From Blattamonas nauphoetae (taxonomy: Eukaryota; Preaxostyla; Oxymonadida), in contig JARBJD010000222.1 of assembly GCA_033064195.1 (NCBI GenBank), positions 1-64,000 on the forward strand: DNA of 64,000 bases, in the 5' to 3' direction. The notes below the pieces were generated by a model. That model made no database searches and was not told the DNA's origin. It saw only the letters and a list, made by a program, of their open reading frames with translations. Below are positions 20,365 through 32,279 of this stretch, in pieces. The position numbers and the translations under genes are program-made. Numbering within the stretch: the first letter of the stretch is position 1; each line of letters begins with the position of its first letter.

Positions 20365-22823
20365 ATGAGCACCGAACGGTCTGAGTTAGCTTCCCATGAA
20401 GTGTCATTTCCTATGGATCGCTCACCGTTCCGAAATTGGAATCAAAAAGAACATCGCTCTGAACACGAAAAGGCCGTTGTCTTTCGATCTCTGGTTGCCA
20501 CATTGAAGTCCCAGCCAGCATTGAATGCTTCTCTGGAAGCTCAAGCGGTGAAGTTTCTCAAACCTGTGCCTTCAACATTCATCAGATCATCTGCTGTTTT
20601 TCTCGAACAATTTGGGAGAACCACTGAAGAGTCATCGATCAACCTCGTACAGTCCTTTATGCTGCTCATTTCTACACCCAGTCAGACAATCAACACTGCA
20701 GCAATGGAACTCCTGAAAACTTCGATGCTACAGTGAAGTCTCATCCTGCACTGGATGCCTCTCTGGAAGCTAAAGCTGTGACATTTCTCGAATCTGTGAT
20801 TCCTCAGAATAAGTTGTCCGACGATACTTTTGTCAGTCATCTTATCTCTATCACTGATGAATCTTTGGCCGAATTCGTACAGTCCACTGGGGTGCTCCTT
20901 TCCTCACCCAATCGAGCGATCATCACAGCAACTATGGACATGTTTGAATTTCTGATTTGGTCGTGTTCGTTAAAACTCCATCTTGCCCTCGTCAACGCAA
21001 ATCTGATCCCTCAACTCATCGACTCTCTCAATGTACTATCTCTTTCTTTGACTGATAGTCGCGTGTAAAACCCGGACTTGTTGATGAAACCGAACGAAGA
21101 TCATGGTCCATCAGAAAGGACTCCCTTCAATGTTCCAGTTGATTGGGACATCTAAATTCCCCTTTTTCGACAAGTTAGCTTTGATCAGACCATTGACTCG
21201 TGCTTTTGTTCAATTGACACCTTGATTTGCATGAAATTGAAGGAATGAATTCAAAGAGTTGTGAAGTGAACAAATTTAAATCATTTATCCAGTTTAGATC
21301 AGTGTAAAATTCAATTTTCTTCTGATTCTCTCCGAGGTTGTAATGTAGCTGATGACTGTCGTCGAAATGTAACCACATTGTTTTCTAGTATGAATAGGCA
21401 TCATTGATCACTCGGAAGAGCGAACAATGGTTCTTCTTTCGTTTGGCTGCTCGTTTCTTTTCGTTAGGACTGAAGTCTCTACTATGAGCATTTCATTGAT
21501 TCTGCTGTTGGACCGGTTGAAACACTTATCTTTTATCGCACCGAGTCAATGCGTGTCCGCATTTTGTTGTATAGTTCATCCGCAACGATCGATCGCGAAA
21601 ACAGTCGCCTCCAATCCGATGTCGACGATCTATATCCGCCAAAGAATGTTTGACATGAATGAGAGCACTGGGTACAACGCTCGGTCATTCAGCAATTTCA
21701 ACCCAGGATGATTCGTGTGCTTCTTGCTCAATGAGGATCGGAGAGTCGGCAAGTCACTTGATACCATCTAGACATTGAAAAGTGATCGAATAGAGCCGTA
21801 TAAATGCCTTTTTGAAGCTGTAACAGATTAATTAGGTTGAGAAGAATCTAGTCAGAAGCTGACAACATAAAGGAAAACCTGACTGTGTTTTACCCTTGAA
21901 AAAGAAGAATGTGCGGAGATCGAGATGTAGTCGCAGAAGAATCGGTGGCTGTGAACGGGTATAGTGAAGAAAATGATCTATGAAGCACATAGAACACTTG
22001 ATTTTGAATTTTATCCCATATTCATCTCCTTTCAATCGAATAAGCAGTAACAAGACAAAAGATTGCAAGAAATGGATGATAAAATACAAAACGTGTCTGA
22101 AATGGGCTTCGTTCGGTTTAAACAACATGTCCGGGTTTAACACGGGACTATGAAGAAGTCGATATCCACACTAGTGTCATGTCAGTCATCACCTGTTCAT
22201 TCATGCTCACAACTCACGTTTATGTCGAAGATATGGAAACTGACGATACAGATGAACAAAAAGCTGTTCACGAGATGGTTTTAAAGAAAGTTCTGGTACC
22301 ATCCGAGAAATATATATGCCATTTGTGCGCGAACCGTTATTCGATCATCGATAGTGACCAATCAAATGAATTTATGGTTCTTCTTGCCCGACTCCTCCAG
22401 ATATCTTCCTATTATCTACCAACTATGGACTTTGTTCACCAGATGCCAGTCGGTATCACGATCCCAAGTTATCTGACATTCTTCGAAGATGATGAGTCAA
22501 TCTGCAATACTCTGTTCTCAATGAACAAATACATGCAGGAATGGAACGAAACAAAGGGAAAATCTCGACAGATGTGGAAGACAGTGGATCGAGTACTGCG
22601 AATGGAGGGCATCGAAGATGTGATCGAGGGAAAGCTGCAAAACAACCAAAACGAATACTTTGGAGGCCGTATTATTGTCAGATCGATTGATCTGAGCGGT
22701 CAACAGGGCATGAATGCACCAAAACTCGAATTGAATTCGACAAAAGCCGACGAACATTTCGACCAATTTCGTACTTCTTTTGGACAACAAACACTGTTTA
22801 TGTGTGTTCTTTGTCAACTCTGA
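20365..22823 (+). pseudogene. Armadillo-like family gene, copy 1, disrupted
   Basis: Begins MSTERSELASHEVSF and carries the family opener M-D-x-S-P-F-x-N-W, then a helical module (LKSQPALNASLEAQAVKFL). At about 20730 the frame shifts and a second, diverged copy of the same module (VKSHPALDASLEAKAVTFL) starts, so the 5' part is a duplicated or recombined module. The coding stops at 21055 where a 1.1-kb transposon (21056-22150) is inserted; coding matching copy 2 resumes at 22151 (EEVDIH, then KKVLVPSEKYICHLC and RMEGIEDVIEGKL) and ends at 22823. Comparison with copy 2 shows insertion between the two halves of a codon for E. With a frameshift and an insertion it is probably not functional. Confidence 0.7.
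21056..22150. mobile_element. 1.1-kb terminal-inverted-repeat element with 3-bp TGA duplication
   Basis: Ends are inverted TAGTCSCGTGTWAAACCC, alike for about 45 bases with scattered differences. TGA occurs at 21053-21055 and 22151-22153. The 3-bp length is fixed by comparison with the uninterrupted copy 2, where T-T-C-A-T-T-G-A-A-G-C-A corresponds to the rejoined flanks. Three-base duplications occur in PIF/Harbinger and CMC-type elements. No transposase recognised, so non-autonomous; superfamily uncertain. Confidence 0.7.
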
Positions 22824-23064
22824 CATCACTTCATTGTTTGTCTGAACGATTGAGATTTTCTCTCGCCCGTCTTATCATTGTTTATTGATCTGTTTGACAT
22901 CTCTCTCTTTTCGTTTCTTACACAAGCTCCTTCTTCCTTCATAAATCATCTCGGGCCTCGTTGGTTGTTTTTATCTGTTTCTTGGACGTCTTACTCATCC
23001 TACTCTCATTCTTTGGGTCATTGATCCAACCCATATCGCGGCTTCATTTTCACAATCCGACGTA

Positions 23065-24140
23065 ATGAACACGATAATCAAGACAATAAGTACCTCATCA
23101 AGTACAACACGCTCTGATTTGACTTCCGCTCCATTGCCATTTCCAATGGATTGCTCACCCTTCCTGAATTGGAGTGAGGATCAACGTGAAACTGCGGACG
23201 AAAAGGCCGTTATCTTTCAATCCCTTGCTGCCACTCTGAAGTCCCAGCCTGTATTGAATGCCTCTCTGGAAATGAAAACCATGAAATTTCTTAAATCAGT
23301 GATTTTTTTTACACCATCGAATCAGCAGATGCTTTTCTCAACAGTTTTGCATCGAACTCCGAGGAATCTCTGAACCTCTTCGTACAGTTCGTTGTGGTGC
23401 CCCTTTCTTCTATCAATCAGGTCATTACAACATCAGCAATGAAGATGCTTGTTACTCTGCTCAGTCGCTGTTCGACTTCCGTCAAACTTTCACTCGTCAA
23501 AGCTGACCTGATCTCTCACCTCATCATCACTCTCAATCTACAGTCTCTATCATTCATTGAAGCAGTCGATATCCACATCAACGTCATGAAAGTCTTAAAA
23601 TATTCTCTCTGGCTCGCAACTCCGAAAAATCTCTTCAATCTCAAAATTGAAGATGACAATGAACAACAAGCTGTATACGAGACGACATTGAAGCAAGTTC
23701 TGGTACCTTCGGAGAAGTACATTCGCCATTTATGCGTGAATTGCTTTTCGATCATCGATGGTGGTATGTCGAATGAATTCATGTTTCTCCTCGCCCAAAT
23801 CCTCCAGACAGCTTCCTATTATCAACCAACAATTGATTTTGTTCTTGATATGCCTCTCTTCTTCACGATCCCAAGTTGTCTCGCTTTCTTCGAAACTCAA
23901 CGCTCTATCTGCGATTTTATGTATTTCATGATCGAATCTCAGCGAGAATGGAGCGGAACGAAGGGAAAATATAGACAGATGTTGAAGAAAGTGCATCGAA
24001 TATTGCGAATGGAGGGCTTCGAAGATGTGATTGAGGAAAAGCTGCGACGTCCCCAAAACGTCTCCTTTATATTTCATTATGTTGACGAATCGATCGAAAT
24101 GAGCAACTTGCACGGCATGAACGTTCCAGAAAACGAATGA
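23065..24140 (+). pseudogene. Armadillo-like family gene, copy 2, one frameshift
   Basis: Same family as copy 1: MDCSPFLNW opener, LKSQPVLNASLEMKTMKFL module, then a helical core and the conserved LVPSEKYIRHLC, RMEGFEDVIEEKL and a terminal M-N-V-P-E-N-E. Two frames are needed: 23065 to about 23310, then a different frame continuing (first clear residues near 23325) to 24140. The switch lies at a run of eight T (23304-23311), so it could be a real frameshift, a polymerase or sequencing slip, or a very short intron. Otherwise about 340 residues of undamaged sequence. Function of the family unknown; no catalytic motifs. Confidence 0.65.
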
Positions 24141-24310
24141 ATACTCGTGGAACGACACTCCTCTTCAATTTGCGGTGATTCTGACATTTGTACCTTCTTC
24201 ATTGCCCTCCTTTCATTTCCATTTCCCCGATTTGAGTATCCATTTTGGTGTTTCTCATACTGTTCAAATCGAAGAATTGAAAAAGAAAGGGTTGATTTGT
24301 CAATCTCCAG

Positions 24311-27300
24311 ATGTCGCAGAAAGGAGAATCGATAATTCCACCGGGCTGTATGTGTTGTGCTTTGCTGTTCGATCATTTTTGTGTATTTGTGTTTAGACAC
24401 GCTTGTGCGTCCAATCAGCGAAGGAACCTTTGGTCGAGTTCTGGAAATCAAAGAATCGTCAACAGGAAAGTCGTATGCTCTGAAACTGATTCCTCGATTG
24501 ACGGAGGCAGATGAGAAGCGGGGAGAGCGAGAAGTATCGCTTCTAGAGCGATTCCGGCATGCTCGAATTGTTGGATTGCACAAATCAGTTGTGATGGGAA
24601 CATATCATGGAATTGTGATGGATCTTGGAGCACGTAATTTGAAGGACTTGATGATGAATTTTGAATCTCGGAATGAACTGATTCCTCTTGAGGTTTTCTC
24701 TCCTTTTTCGTTCATTCACGTCTTCTTCTTCTCTGATTGGATTGGATCCACTATCGACGTCTTTATCACATTATTCAGATTTCAGTTCTGATTTGCATTG
24801 ACATTGCAGAAGGGTTGTGTGTGATGCACAACCATCCGAAACATGCGATGTGTCATGGAGATCTGAAGCCTGACAATGTTCTTCTGACGGAAAACAACCG
24901 CGCAATGCTCTGTCTGAACTCCTCTCTTTCAGTTTCACTTCTTCTGTTCATCTTCTTTTGCCTTTAATCTCACATCTTCACTCTCTCATTTTCTTTGTCT
25001 TTCTGTTGTGTTTCAGGTGATTTGGGGGCAGCAGATTCGTCTGGAGTGTCTGCCACACACTCGATATCGGAGGTGGGGACATATGAATATTACTCGCCAG
25101 AACGGTGCGAGGATGATAGTCAACGAGGAACGCCCGCGTGTGACATCTGGTCGTTGGGAGTGATGCTGTTCCGAATGGTGACGGGGGAGGCGTTGTTCAA
25201 GGGGAAGTCGCCGTTCCATTTGATGCGGGATGTGACAACGTTCTCAGAATCGAAAATTCCTTCGACAATCCCAACTCACATTCGTTCGGTTTTGGTGAAA
25301 CTACTGGACACTGTATGTCTTTTTCAAGATTTTATTTCATTCTTTCTTATTATTCTTTCATTATTATGCATTTATCTGCATTCACTGTCCTTTTATCGCT
25401 TCACTCTTCTCATCACTTCAGAATCCAGCTTCTCGCTTAACTGCAACCCAACTGTTCACTGGACGACAACTGGAGCGTGTTTTGGGTCCCGCAACACCTC
25501 TTTCGAGAATGAAAGATCTTCAGATCCGAACATCCTCAAAGCAACCCAAACCGAAAACCAGAAATGATCAAAATTCAAAACTACAGGTGATGAAGGAGGA
25601 GGAGAAAAAGAACCAAGCTTTGTTAGCTCGAAACAACTATCTAAGGAGACAATTTCTTCTGATTACTCCTGAAAAGACGAGGGAATTAGTTGCCGTGAAC
25701 ACAGTCGGAGACAGCAATCAAAATTCGCGGGAAGACACTATTAGAAGAACAGAGAACACACGAAATACTGAATTGCGGACTCATGATGTGTTATCGGCAA
25801 TGCTTCCGTCGATCTGGCCTCGAACCGAATCGATCACTTCGTTCGATGCGAAGACACACCAACTGACGCTTGATTCGGTTGTTCAGACAGTGAAACTGGG
25901 TCAGGACTGGCGCACAGTGTTCACATTTGGTCTTCTCTCGGGAGATTGGGTGCTGACGATTCGTGGAAGTCAGAACCCACTTTCGTCCGTTTGTATGTCA
26001 TCGCCCTCGCTTCTCATCACTTTTTCGTTTTGTAGTACTTGGATTCCTTCGATTCCCGCTTCCATCTGATTGCGTACTGAATAGATGTGGGAAATATGAC
26101 GAACCGATTGGAGGTGATTTCGATCTGTCGAATGGGCGGTGTGGTGTCACGGGAAGGAACTAAAACCACCAGGGACCAACAAGACGTGCACGGTGGTTGG
26201 ACAGACAGCGTCGATTCTTGTGAATCTGACGAAACGCGAAGCACGTTTGTTGATTGATGGAGTTGTCCAGCCTGGCTTCTTCACGAACATCCCGTGCCAG
26301 GTGTGTCTGGGGATGAGCACAGGATTCAGCAACCGGAAGAGTGCAGTTGAACTTGTTCATCTTCGCCGTCTGGACACGTCGCTGATTCGTCGCCCACTGA
26401 CGATCCTACGAAACACACCTGATTGCTATTTTGGGACGAGTTCGCTTGAGAGATTCAAATCAAACTTTCACATCATCACCACAACCTCAATCGTCCCCCT
26501 TCCAGCTGTGGATGGAGAAAAGGGGTGGCGAACAGTTCTGACTCACCCAATCACGCAGGGCGTGTGGGAGCTCAGAATTCGAGCAAGTTGCCACATCTTT
26601 TTTAAGATCAGTATGTTTTTCAATGATTTCCTCTGCCTTTCTACCTCATTTTTTTTTACTTTTCTCGTCATCCGTGTTTCCCTCATACTCCAACTCTCAT
26701 CATCATCCATGCACTATTTTCTTCCCTCTCATTTTTTTCTCTCATCGCTCATTTTTCAGTTCTTGGTTACATCAACGATCCACTTCCTTCTGACATCTTG
26801 CGTCAAACGTCAGGATCCTTCCAGGGCGGAAAAGGAGGCGATTTCATTCTCAATCAAGGGAGAATGTGGCAGTCTGGGAAAGAATTCAAGCGAGAAGGAA
26901 CAAACAAGATGTGTGATCGAATTGGGCAGACAGCAGCGATTCGTGTGGATATGTCGAAGAGAGAAGCTCGACTGTTTGTGGACGATGAGGAACAGCCTGG
27001 GATCTTCGCTGGTCTCTCTGAAAAGGTGTTTCTGTGCATCTCAACACACTTGGAAACCAGTGGAACGCCACTCGAAGTGATGTGGATGAAGCGAGTCGAC
27101 ACTGAGACCCCAACGTTTATCCTCCCTCCACGAACAGCCATCCACACTCCTGTGGCAACACAAACCACTGCTCCGCTCGCCCAATCGAGACCGAGTGTTG
27201 CTCTGTCAAGTTCGCAAACACAACAGCAATCTCCAGCTCAGCGAACAGTCGCTCCTCCTCAATCATTGTCGTCGTCGCAGAGCACCGCATCCAACAGCAC

Positions 27301-28878
27301 ACCCAATGCGACAAGCACAGTTCGCACTCTCCCATCGAACTCTCTCCCCGCTGCCCCATCGACTGGTCAGACATCCACTGGTGACAGGACGTTGTTTGTC
27401 GGAACAAGTGCTTTGCAACAGTTCAATCATTCCAGTGCAACCTTGTCTCCATCCATCCTGACCATCAGATGCACCGATGAGGAGAGGAGCAGGAAGGACA
27501 ATGCCAGGTCGTTCTTCACTGCACCGATCACCGAAGGAGAGTGGGAGCTGAAAATCCGTGTGAACCACAGCGCTCTCGAAATAGCAAGTCTGCTCATCCA
27601 CGTTCATCCTCGTTATTTTATCATCATTCTTGTCTCTCCTCATCCTCAATTTTTCTTCTCATCTCCTCTCCAGCACTTGGATTTTCATCTGCTCCTCTTT
27701 CCGACCAAGGGGCAAAGGGGAATGACTCAACTTCAAAATATTCCATTGGTTACTTCGACCTGCCAAGCGGTGAGCAATGTGATCCTATTTTGACCTGTTT
27801 TGAGCAAAAAAATACCCAGTGTTTTAGACTCGGCCAGACAGCAGCGATTCGAGTGAACATGGAGAAGAGAGACGCAACACTGTTGGTGGACGACAAACCA
27901 CAGCCATGTCCTCTCTTCCAGTTGCATGATGTGGTCTGTCTTGCGATCAGCACTGGATTCGATTCCGCTGGCCTGTCACTCGAAGTGATGTGGCTGAAAA
28001 GGCTTCGCTCCACACCCCAACACTTCTTCTATCTAAACCCCTTGACATGTACTCACGGCGCAAGCAACCTTGAAACACTCGCTCGCTTAACTGCCCCACC
28101 AATCGGATCCTCGGATGAACACACACCCTCACCTGCCCATTCCGACTTAACAACTGATCAGTCAACCCAACCTCAGCCGAGTCCAGCGACTGTTTCAGCT
28201 CAGCCAGCTCCTCGCTCCCCTCCGCCCACTTCACCCGCTCGGCAGAACACAGACGACCTGAATGTGGGGACGAGCTGCCTGCAGACGCTGGATGGGACGA
28301 GCCACCACACAACAGACTTCACACTGACAGCGAGAGCGTCGACAGGGAAAGTACTCGGCTTCCGAACAGCATTCACAATGGCACTCTCGGAAGGAGAGTG
28401 GGAGCTGAAGATCAGAGGGACAGCCAGCCTCTTCGCGAACCTTTGTTTGCTTTCTCCATTCTTTACTCATTTTCTCTTCCTCTCTCAATTTCTCTTCCTC
28501 TCTCTGCTTTCCTGATCTCTTCCTTCCTTCTTTTCAGTGCTTGGGTATCTCAGCCATCCACTCCGCCCCAACGCCACGCAGAAGTCGTGTGGTTCGTGGT
28601 CGGATGGGAGTGGGGGAGGGTTTGTGCTGAAGACAGGGCAGATGTGGAAGGGCGGGGAGTTCAAGCCAGCTGGGACGAACACGGCGTGTGTGCGAGTTGG
28701 GCAGACAGCAGCGATTCGCGTGAACATGACGACTCGAGAGGCTCGACTGTTTGTGGATGGTGAGGAACAGCCTGGGATCTTCACTGACATCCCCTCTCCT
28801 CTCTGCCTGGCACTCACGACTGGTCTGAAAGGGACGATTCCCTTTTCGGTGGAAGTGTTGTGGCTGGAGCGGATCTGA
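24311..28878 (+). CDS. Protein kinase with four C-terminal SPRY-like repeats
   Basis: Nine exons: 24311-24347, 24397-24692, 24779-24911, 25017-25312, 25422-25992, 26036-26610, 26760-27587, 27674-28444, 28538-28878. Kinase domain first: glycine loop SEGTFGRV, lysine in ALKLI, catalytic loop HGDLKPDN (G replaces R of HRD), DLG for DFG, SPERC in the activation segment, DIWSLGVML. A charged linker (KEEEKKNQ) follows, then four tandem modules of about 220 residues with the SPRY-like core GQTAAIRVNM...REARLFVDG and L-x-V-M-W-x-K-R. Intracellular; no membrane span. The exon sum lacks exactly one base, traceable to about 26139 in module 1, where modules 2-4 read G-R-M-W or G-Q-M-W. So either this copy is damaged there or the base is missing in the assembly. 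Confidence 0.85.
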
Positions 28879-29172
28879 CGTTCTTGATACTCGGGTCATT
28901 TTAAGACAATTCTTTGTCTTGGTCCACTTCCCAATTGTTGGACTTTTATGCGAATTCTGATTTCTAAGAATCGATTTTCGAACTTTCAAGAGGATGATCC
29001 CCATTAGAAAATCGCGTATGTTCCACTCTGGCAACAAATAATTAACGCTAATAGCAAGGCTAATTAACTAACTGGGAAGAGAAAGTGACGAGTATGGATA
29101 ACAACCTGATTCTGGGCTCGATCTGTCACTGACAGTTTTGCGTTTGAAACAACCAAGGGTTTTAGTGAAACG
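28879..29172. other. Spacer between the two kinase genes
   Basis: 294 bases, AT-rich, no gene. It must hold the terminator of the first kinase and the promoter of the second. Confidence 0.5.
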
Positions 29173-31397
29173 ATGACAGCCCCGCCGGGATGTATGTACC
29201 ATTTCTTTATTCATTTGATGTATTATTGTCATCCTTGTCTCGCAGATAGCTTTATTCGTCACATCAGCGAAGGAGGATTTGGGACAGTGATTGAAGCTGA
29301 GGAAAACTCAACAGGAGAGCATTTCGCTGTGAAAATGATACGAAGCGTGTCGGAGAAAGACAAGGAGCGAATCGGTCGTGAAGTTCATCGACTTCAAACT
29401 TTTGCTCATCCTCACATTGTGAGACTGAAGGAAGTGGTGGCGATGGAGAACATGCAGGCGATTGTGATGGAACTGGGGGAACATTCCCTTGCTCAGGTGG
29501 TGAAATCTCACTCGGAACGTGGAGTTCTGGTTGATCGTCATGTTTGTCGATTTCCTTGCTATTTTGATCATCTTCTCCCCAATTCTTTCTTCCCTGCCTC
29601 TTTCTCATTCAAATTGTCTTGTTGCATCATTTTCATATTCGTTATGATATTCATGATTGATTTTTGATTTTGATGATTGTTCGTTTTGGATGTTGTTGTT
29701 CAGATTGTTTATCAAGTGATGGTTGATATTTCGTCGGCACTGTATTTCATGCACAACCACCCGGATGGACGAACAGCACACGGGGACGTGAAATTGGAGA
29801 ACATTCTTCTATTTGGTGATGGCCATGCGAAACTCTGTTTGTTTCTCACTTCCTCTTCACTTCCTCCTCTTTCTCCCTTCCCTTTTCAATTTTTTTCCTT
29901 GAAACTTTTCTTCTTTTTCTTCCTATCTCTCTTCTGTTCTGTGATTTACTCTTTTTGTGTTTCTCTGTATCAGGTGATCTTGGGGCAGCAGAATCGGAAG
30001 ATGTGAGCTCGACGCGTGGAGTGATGTCGATGCAATACGTGTCGCCAGACAGACTGGAAGATGCTCAGGGTCGGGCGAGTGGATCGTCGGATGTGTGGGC
30101 GTTGGGGATTGTTCTTCACTTTCTTCTCTTTGGGAAGTCGCCGTTCCGCTCAGAGCATGCAGCAGGACTGATTCGTGAGATTGGGTCGTTCAGGGCATCG
30201 CAGATTGGGACGAGTTGTGGAGAGGACGAACGAGAAATGCTGATTCGAATGTTGGATCCTGTTTGTCCTCCTCTCCTCTCTTCTCCACTTCTTTCCTCGT
30301 TTTCCTTTCCTTTCCTTCTGTTCTTCTCTCTCCCTCATTTTGTGATTGTGTGTTTATTGTGTGTTCAGGATTGTGGGTCTCGCCTGACGAGCACTCAACT
30401 TGTGGAATCGTCGATTCTGCGATGCCTGATCAACACGACATGGGCAGGATGGAAACTGAGTGAGATGAAGATGAGGGAGACCGAGAAGAGAGTGGCAGAA
30501 CTGACGAAAGAGAAACAAACCCTCCAAAATCAACTGAAAGAAGAACAAACTGCGAGGCAGAAGTATCAAGACACTCTGCGAACATCAGAAGCGACAATCG
30601 CTGAACTGACGACAGAAAAGAAAACACTCCAAGATGAAATGAAGAGAATGCAGAAGGAAATGGAAGAGGCAGAGAAAGAACGGAACGAGCTGAAAAGGAA
30701 GTTGGAATACATGGAAGCGATGATACGAACAACGCAGCCAAAAGGAATGGATGGGAAAGATGGAGGAAGGAGGGGAACAGAACAGTGGATCGTAGGACCA
30801 AAAGCGGAAAGAACTGAAGAGCGAGTTGTGAGAAGCAGAAACGGACAAGATGCGATCGAATGGTACCCAGATGATGGATACATACCTTCTGGCTCAGTCT
30901 TCACTCGCACCGAAGGAACCTGTCCCACTCTTCTCTCGTTCTCGTTTGGGAAAGTGGTTGCTCGATTCACTTTCACAATCAGTCGAATCTCAAGATCTCC
31001 TGTCATCGGCATTGTCGCTTCTTCAAAAACCAACAAAGTGAAGAAAGGAACAACCTTTTTCACGAATCTGGTGGGAGGTGCGGGATGGAATGTGTATGAA
31101 AGATGCAGAGATGCTTGCCAGAATACCAAGGGTTATTCATCAGGATCAGCGTGTGCAGCTGGGAGGGATGGGCAGCGAGTGGTGTTGGAGGCGGATGGTC
31201 GCGATGGAAAGAGGACACTTCAGCTGAGTCAGAACGGATGGACGCAACCCACTTTCTTCTCCAACATTCCTGTCCCCTTCCGATTCGCAATTCTTCTCAG
31301 TGGAATGTACGATTCAGTTTCGATCGATTCAGTTGAAGAGCTTCCAGAACCAACACTGACAGGAGGAACAATTGAAATCAGAATGGATCGATGGTAA
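29173..31397 (+). CDS. Protein kinase with coiled coil and one SPRY-like domain
   Basis: Five exons (29173-29191, 29246-29541, 29704-29836, 29974-30260, 30369-31397) give 587 residues in one frame, TAA stop. The intron positions match those of the preceding kinase one for one, starting with a tiny first exon that ends PPGY, so the genes are tandem duplicates. Kinase motifs: SEGGFGTV, AVKMI, HGDVKLEN, DLGAAE, SPDRLED, DVWALG. After it comes a long coiled coil (TEKRVAELTKEKQTLQNQL and on, about 110 residues) and a diverged SPRY-like module (AIEWYPDDG to VSIDSV). Catalytic Asp and Mg-binding Asp are kept while HRD is HGD, so activity is possible. Cytosolic. Confidence 0.85.
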
Positions 31398-31439
31398 CAA
31401 AAACAGACGAAAGGCTTGAATCGCAGCTGAAAGTGTTCT

Positions 31440-32035
31440 GAACGGAGATGGTGTTAGAAACGGATTGAGCTGCTCTCTTCTTTGGTGGACTCGGCGTGCG
31501 AATTGGATGGCATCTTCCTGTTCACTTCGCAGGCGATGTGGGATGAACAGTGGAGCCCAAAACAAAGACTGGCTCGGGTTGCATCTGGTGTCGTGCGTTC
31601 AGTCTGTCGAAGTGGCCCGAAGCGACTGCGATGACCAGCAGCGTGTCATGTTGCTACGGGTTGCTGAGCGCCCCAAAACCGGGTGTGACACTTGTCGATG
31701 TTGAGCTCGATAAAGACACCGTTGGCAACCACGAATAATTGAGAACACTCTGGACACTCCGTCGACAGGTCGCTTCTTGAGACGATGCAGTTTGTGGAAC
31801 TGCTGACCTCCCATCTCGCTCGTCCATCGTCGCCCTCACCCGCCGCCTCTGCCCCGTCGACCGCCTCGCAATTGTCGCCGCAGATGGCAGCTGCAGAAGG
31901 CTCGTTGTGTGGACAGCTTGCTCGTCGTCCGCCAATGAACACTCCAACACCTCTTACACAAACCGAAGCTCCCACTCCATTGAGATAGTAGTCCGTGAAG
32001 TGGCCCATAGGTCGTAAATGACAAATAGCTTTCAA
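31440..32035 (-). pseudogene. Decayed coding sequence, unknown family
   Basis: Minus-strand frames here share pieces with the minus copy at 32217-32268 and the plus copy at 36399 (G-H-F-T-D-Y-Y-L-N-G-V-G-A). Other parts (for example FIELNIDKCHTRFWGA) look like real protein but the frame changes several times and stops occur. I take it as a worn fragment of a repeated gene; function cannot be told. Confidence 0.35.
31965..32018 (-). repeat. Repeat copy B, inverted relative to 36399
   Basis: AGCTCCCACTCCATTGAGAT and following bases match the reverse complement of 36399-36447 almost perfectly over about 48 bases. Confidence 0.7.
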
Positions 32036-32216
32036 TTGTAATTATTCTCCAAATTAGATTCATTATTTAAGCTTTGCACTTCTTTTTCTCGAATCAGGGC
32101 GAACCAATGATCCGAGAAACTTCCGCTTTCGCGGAGGGAGAGGGAGCAAAGGCCCTTGGGGCCTGGCACAATCTTCGGGACAGGTCGTGAGAACTCGTGG
32201 GAGCTTCGGTTTAGTA

Positions 32217-32270
32217 AGAGGAGCTCCCTTACCAGTCGCTCCTCACAAACCTTAGCTCCCACTCCATTGA
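32217..32270 (-). repeat. Repeat copy C, inverted relative to 36430
   Basis: A 54-base stretch (AGAGGAGCTCCCTTACCAGT and on) is the exact reverse complement of about 36430-36484, and its last 20 bases repeat the start of copy B directly. Confidence 0.75.
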
Positions 32271-32279
32271 GAGTTGAAA

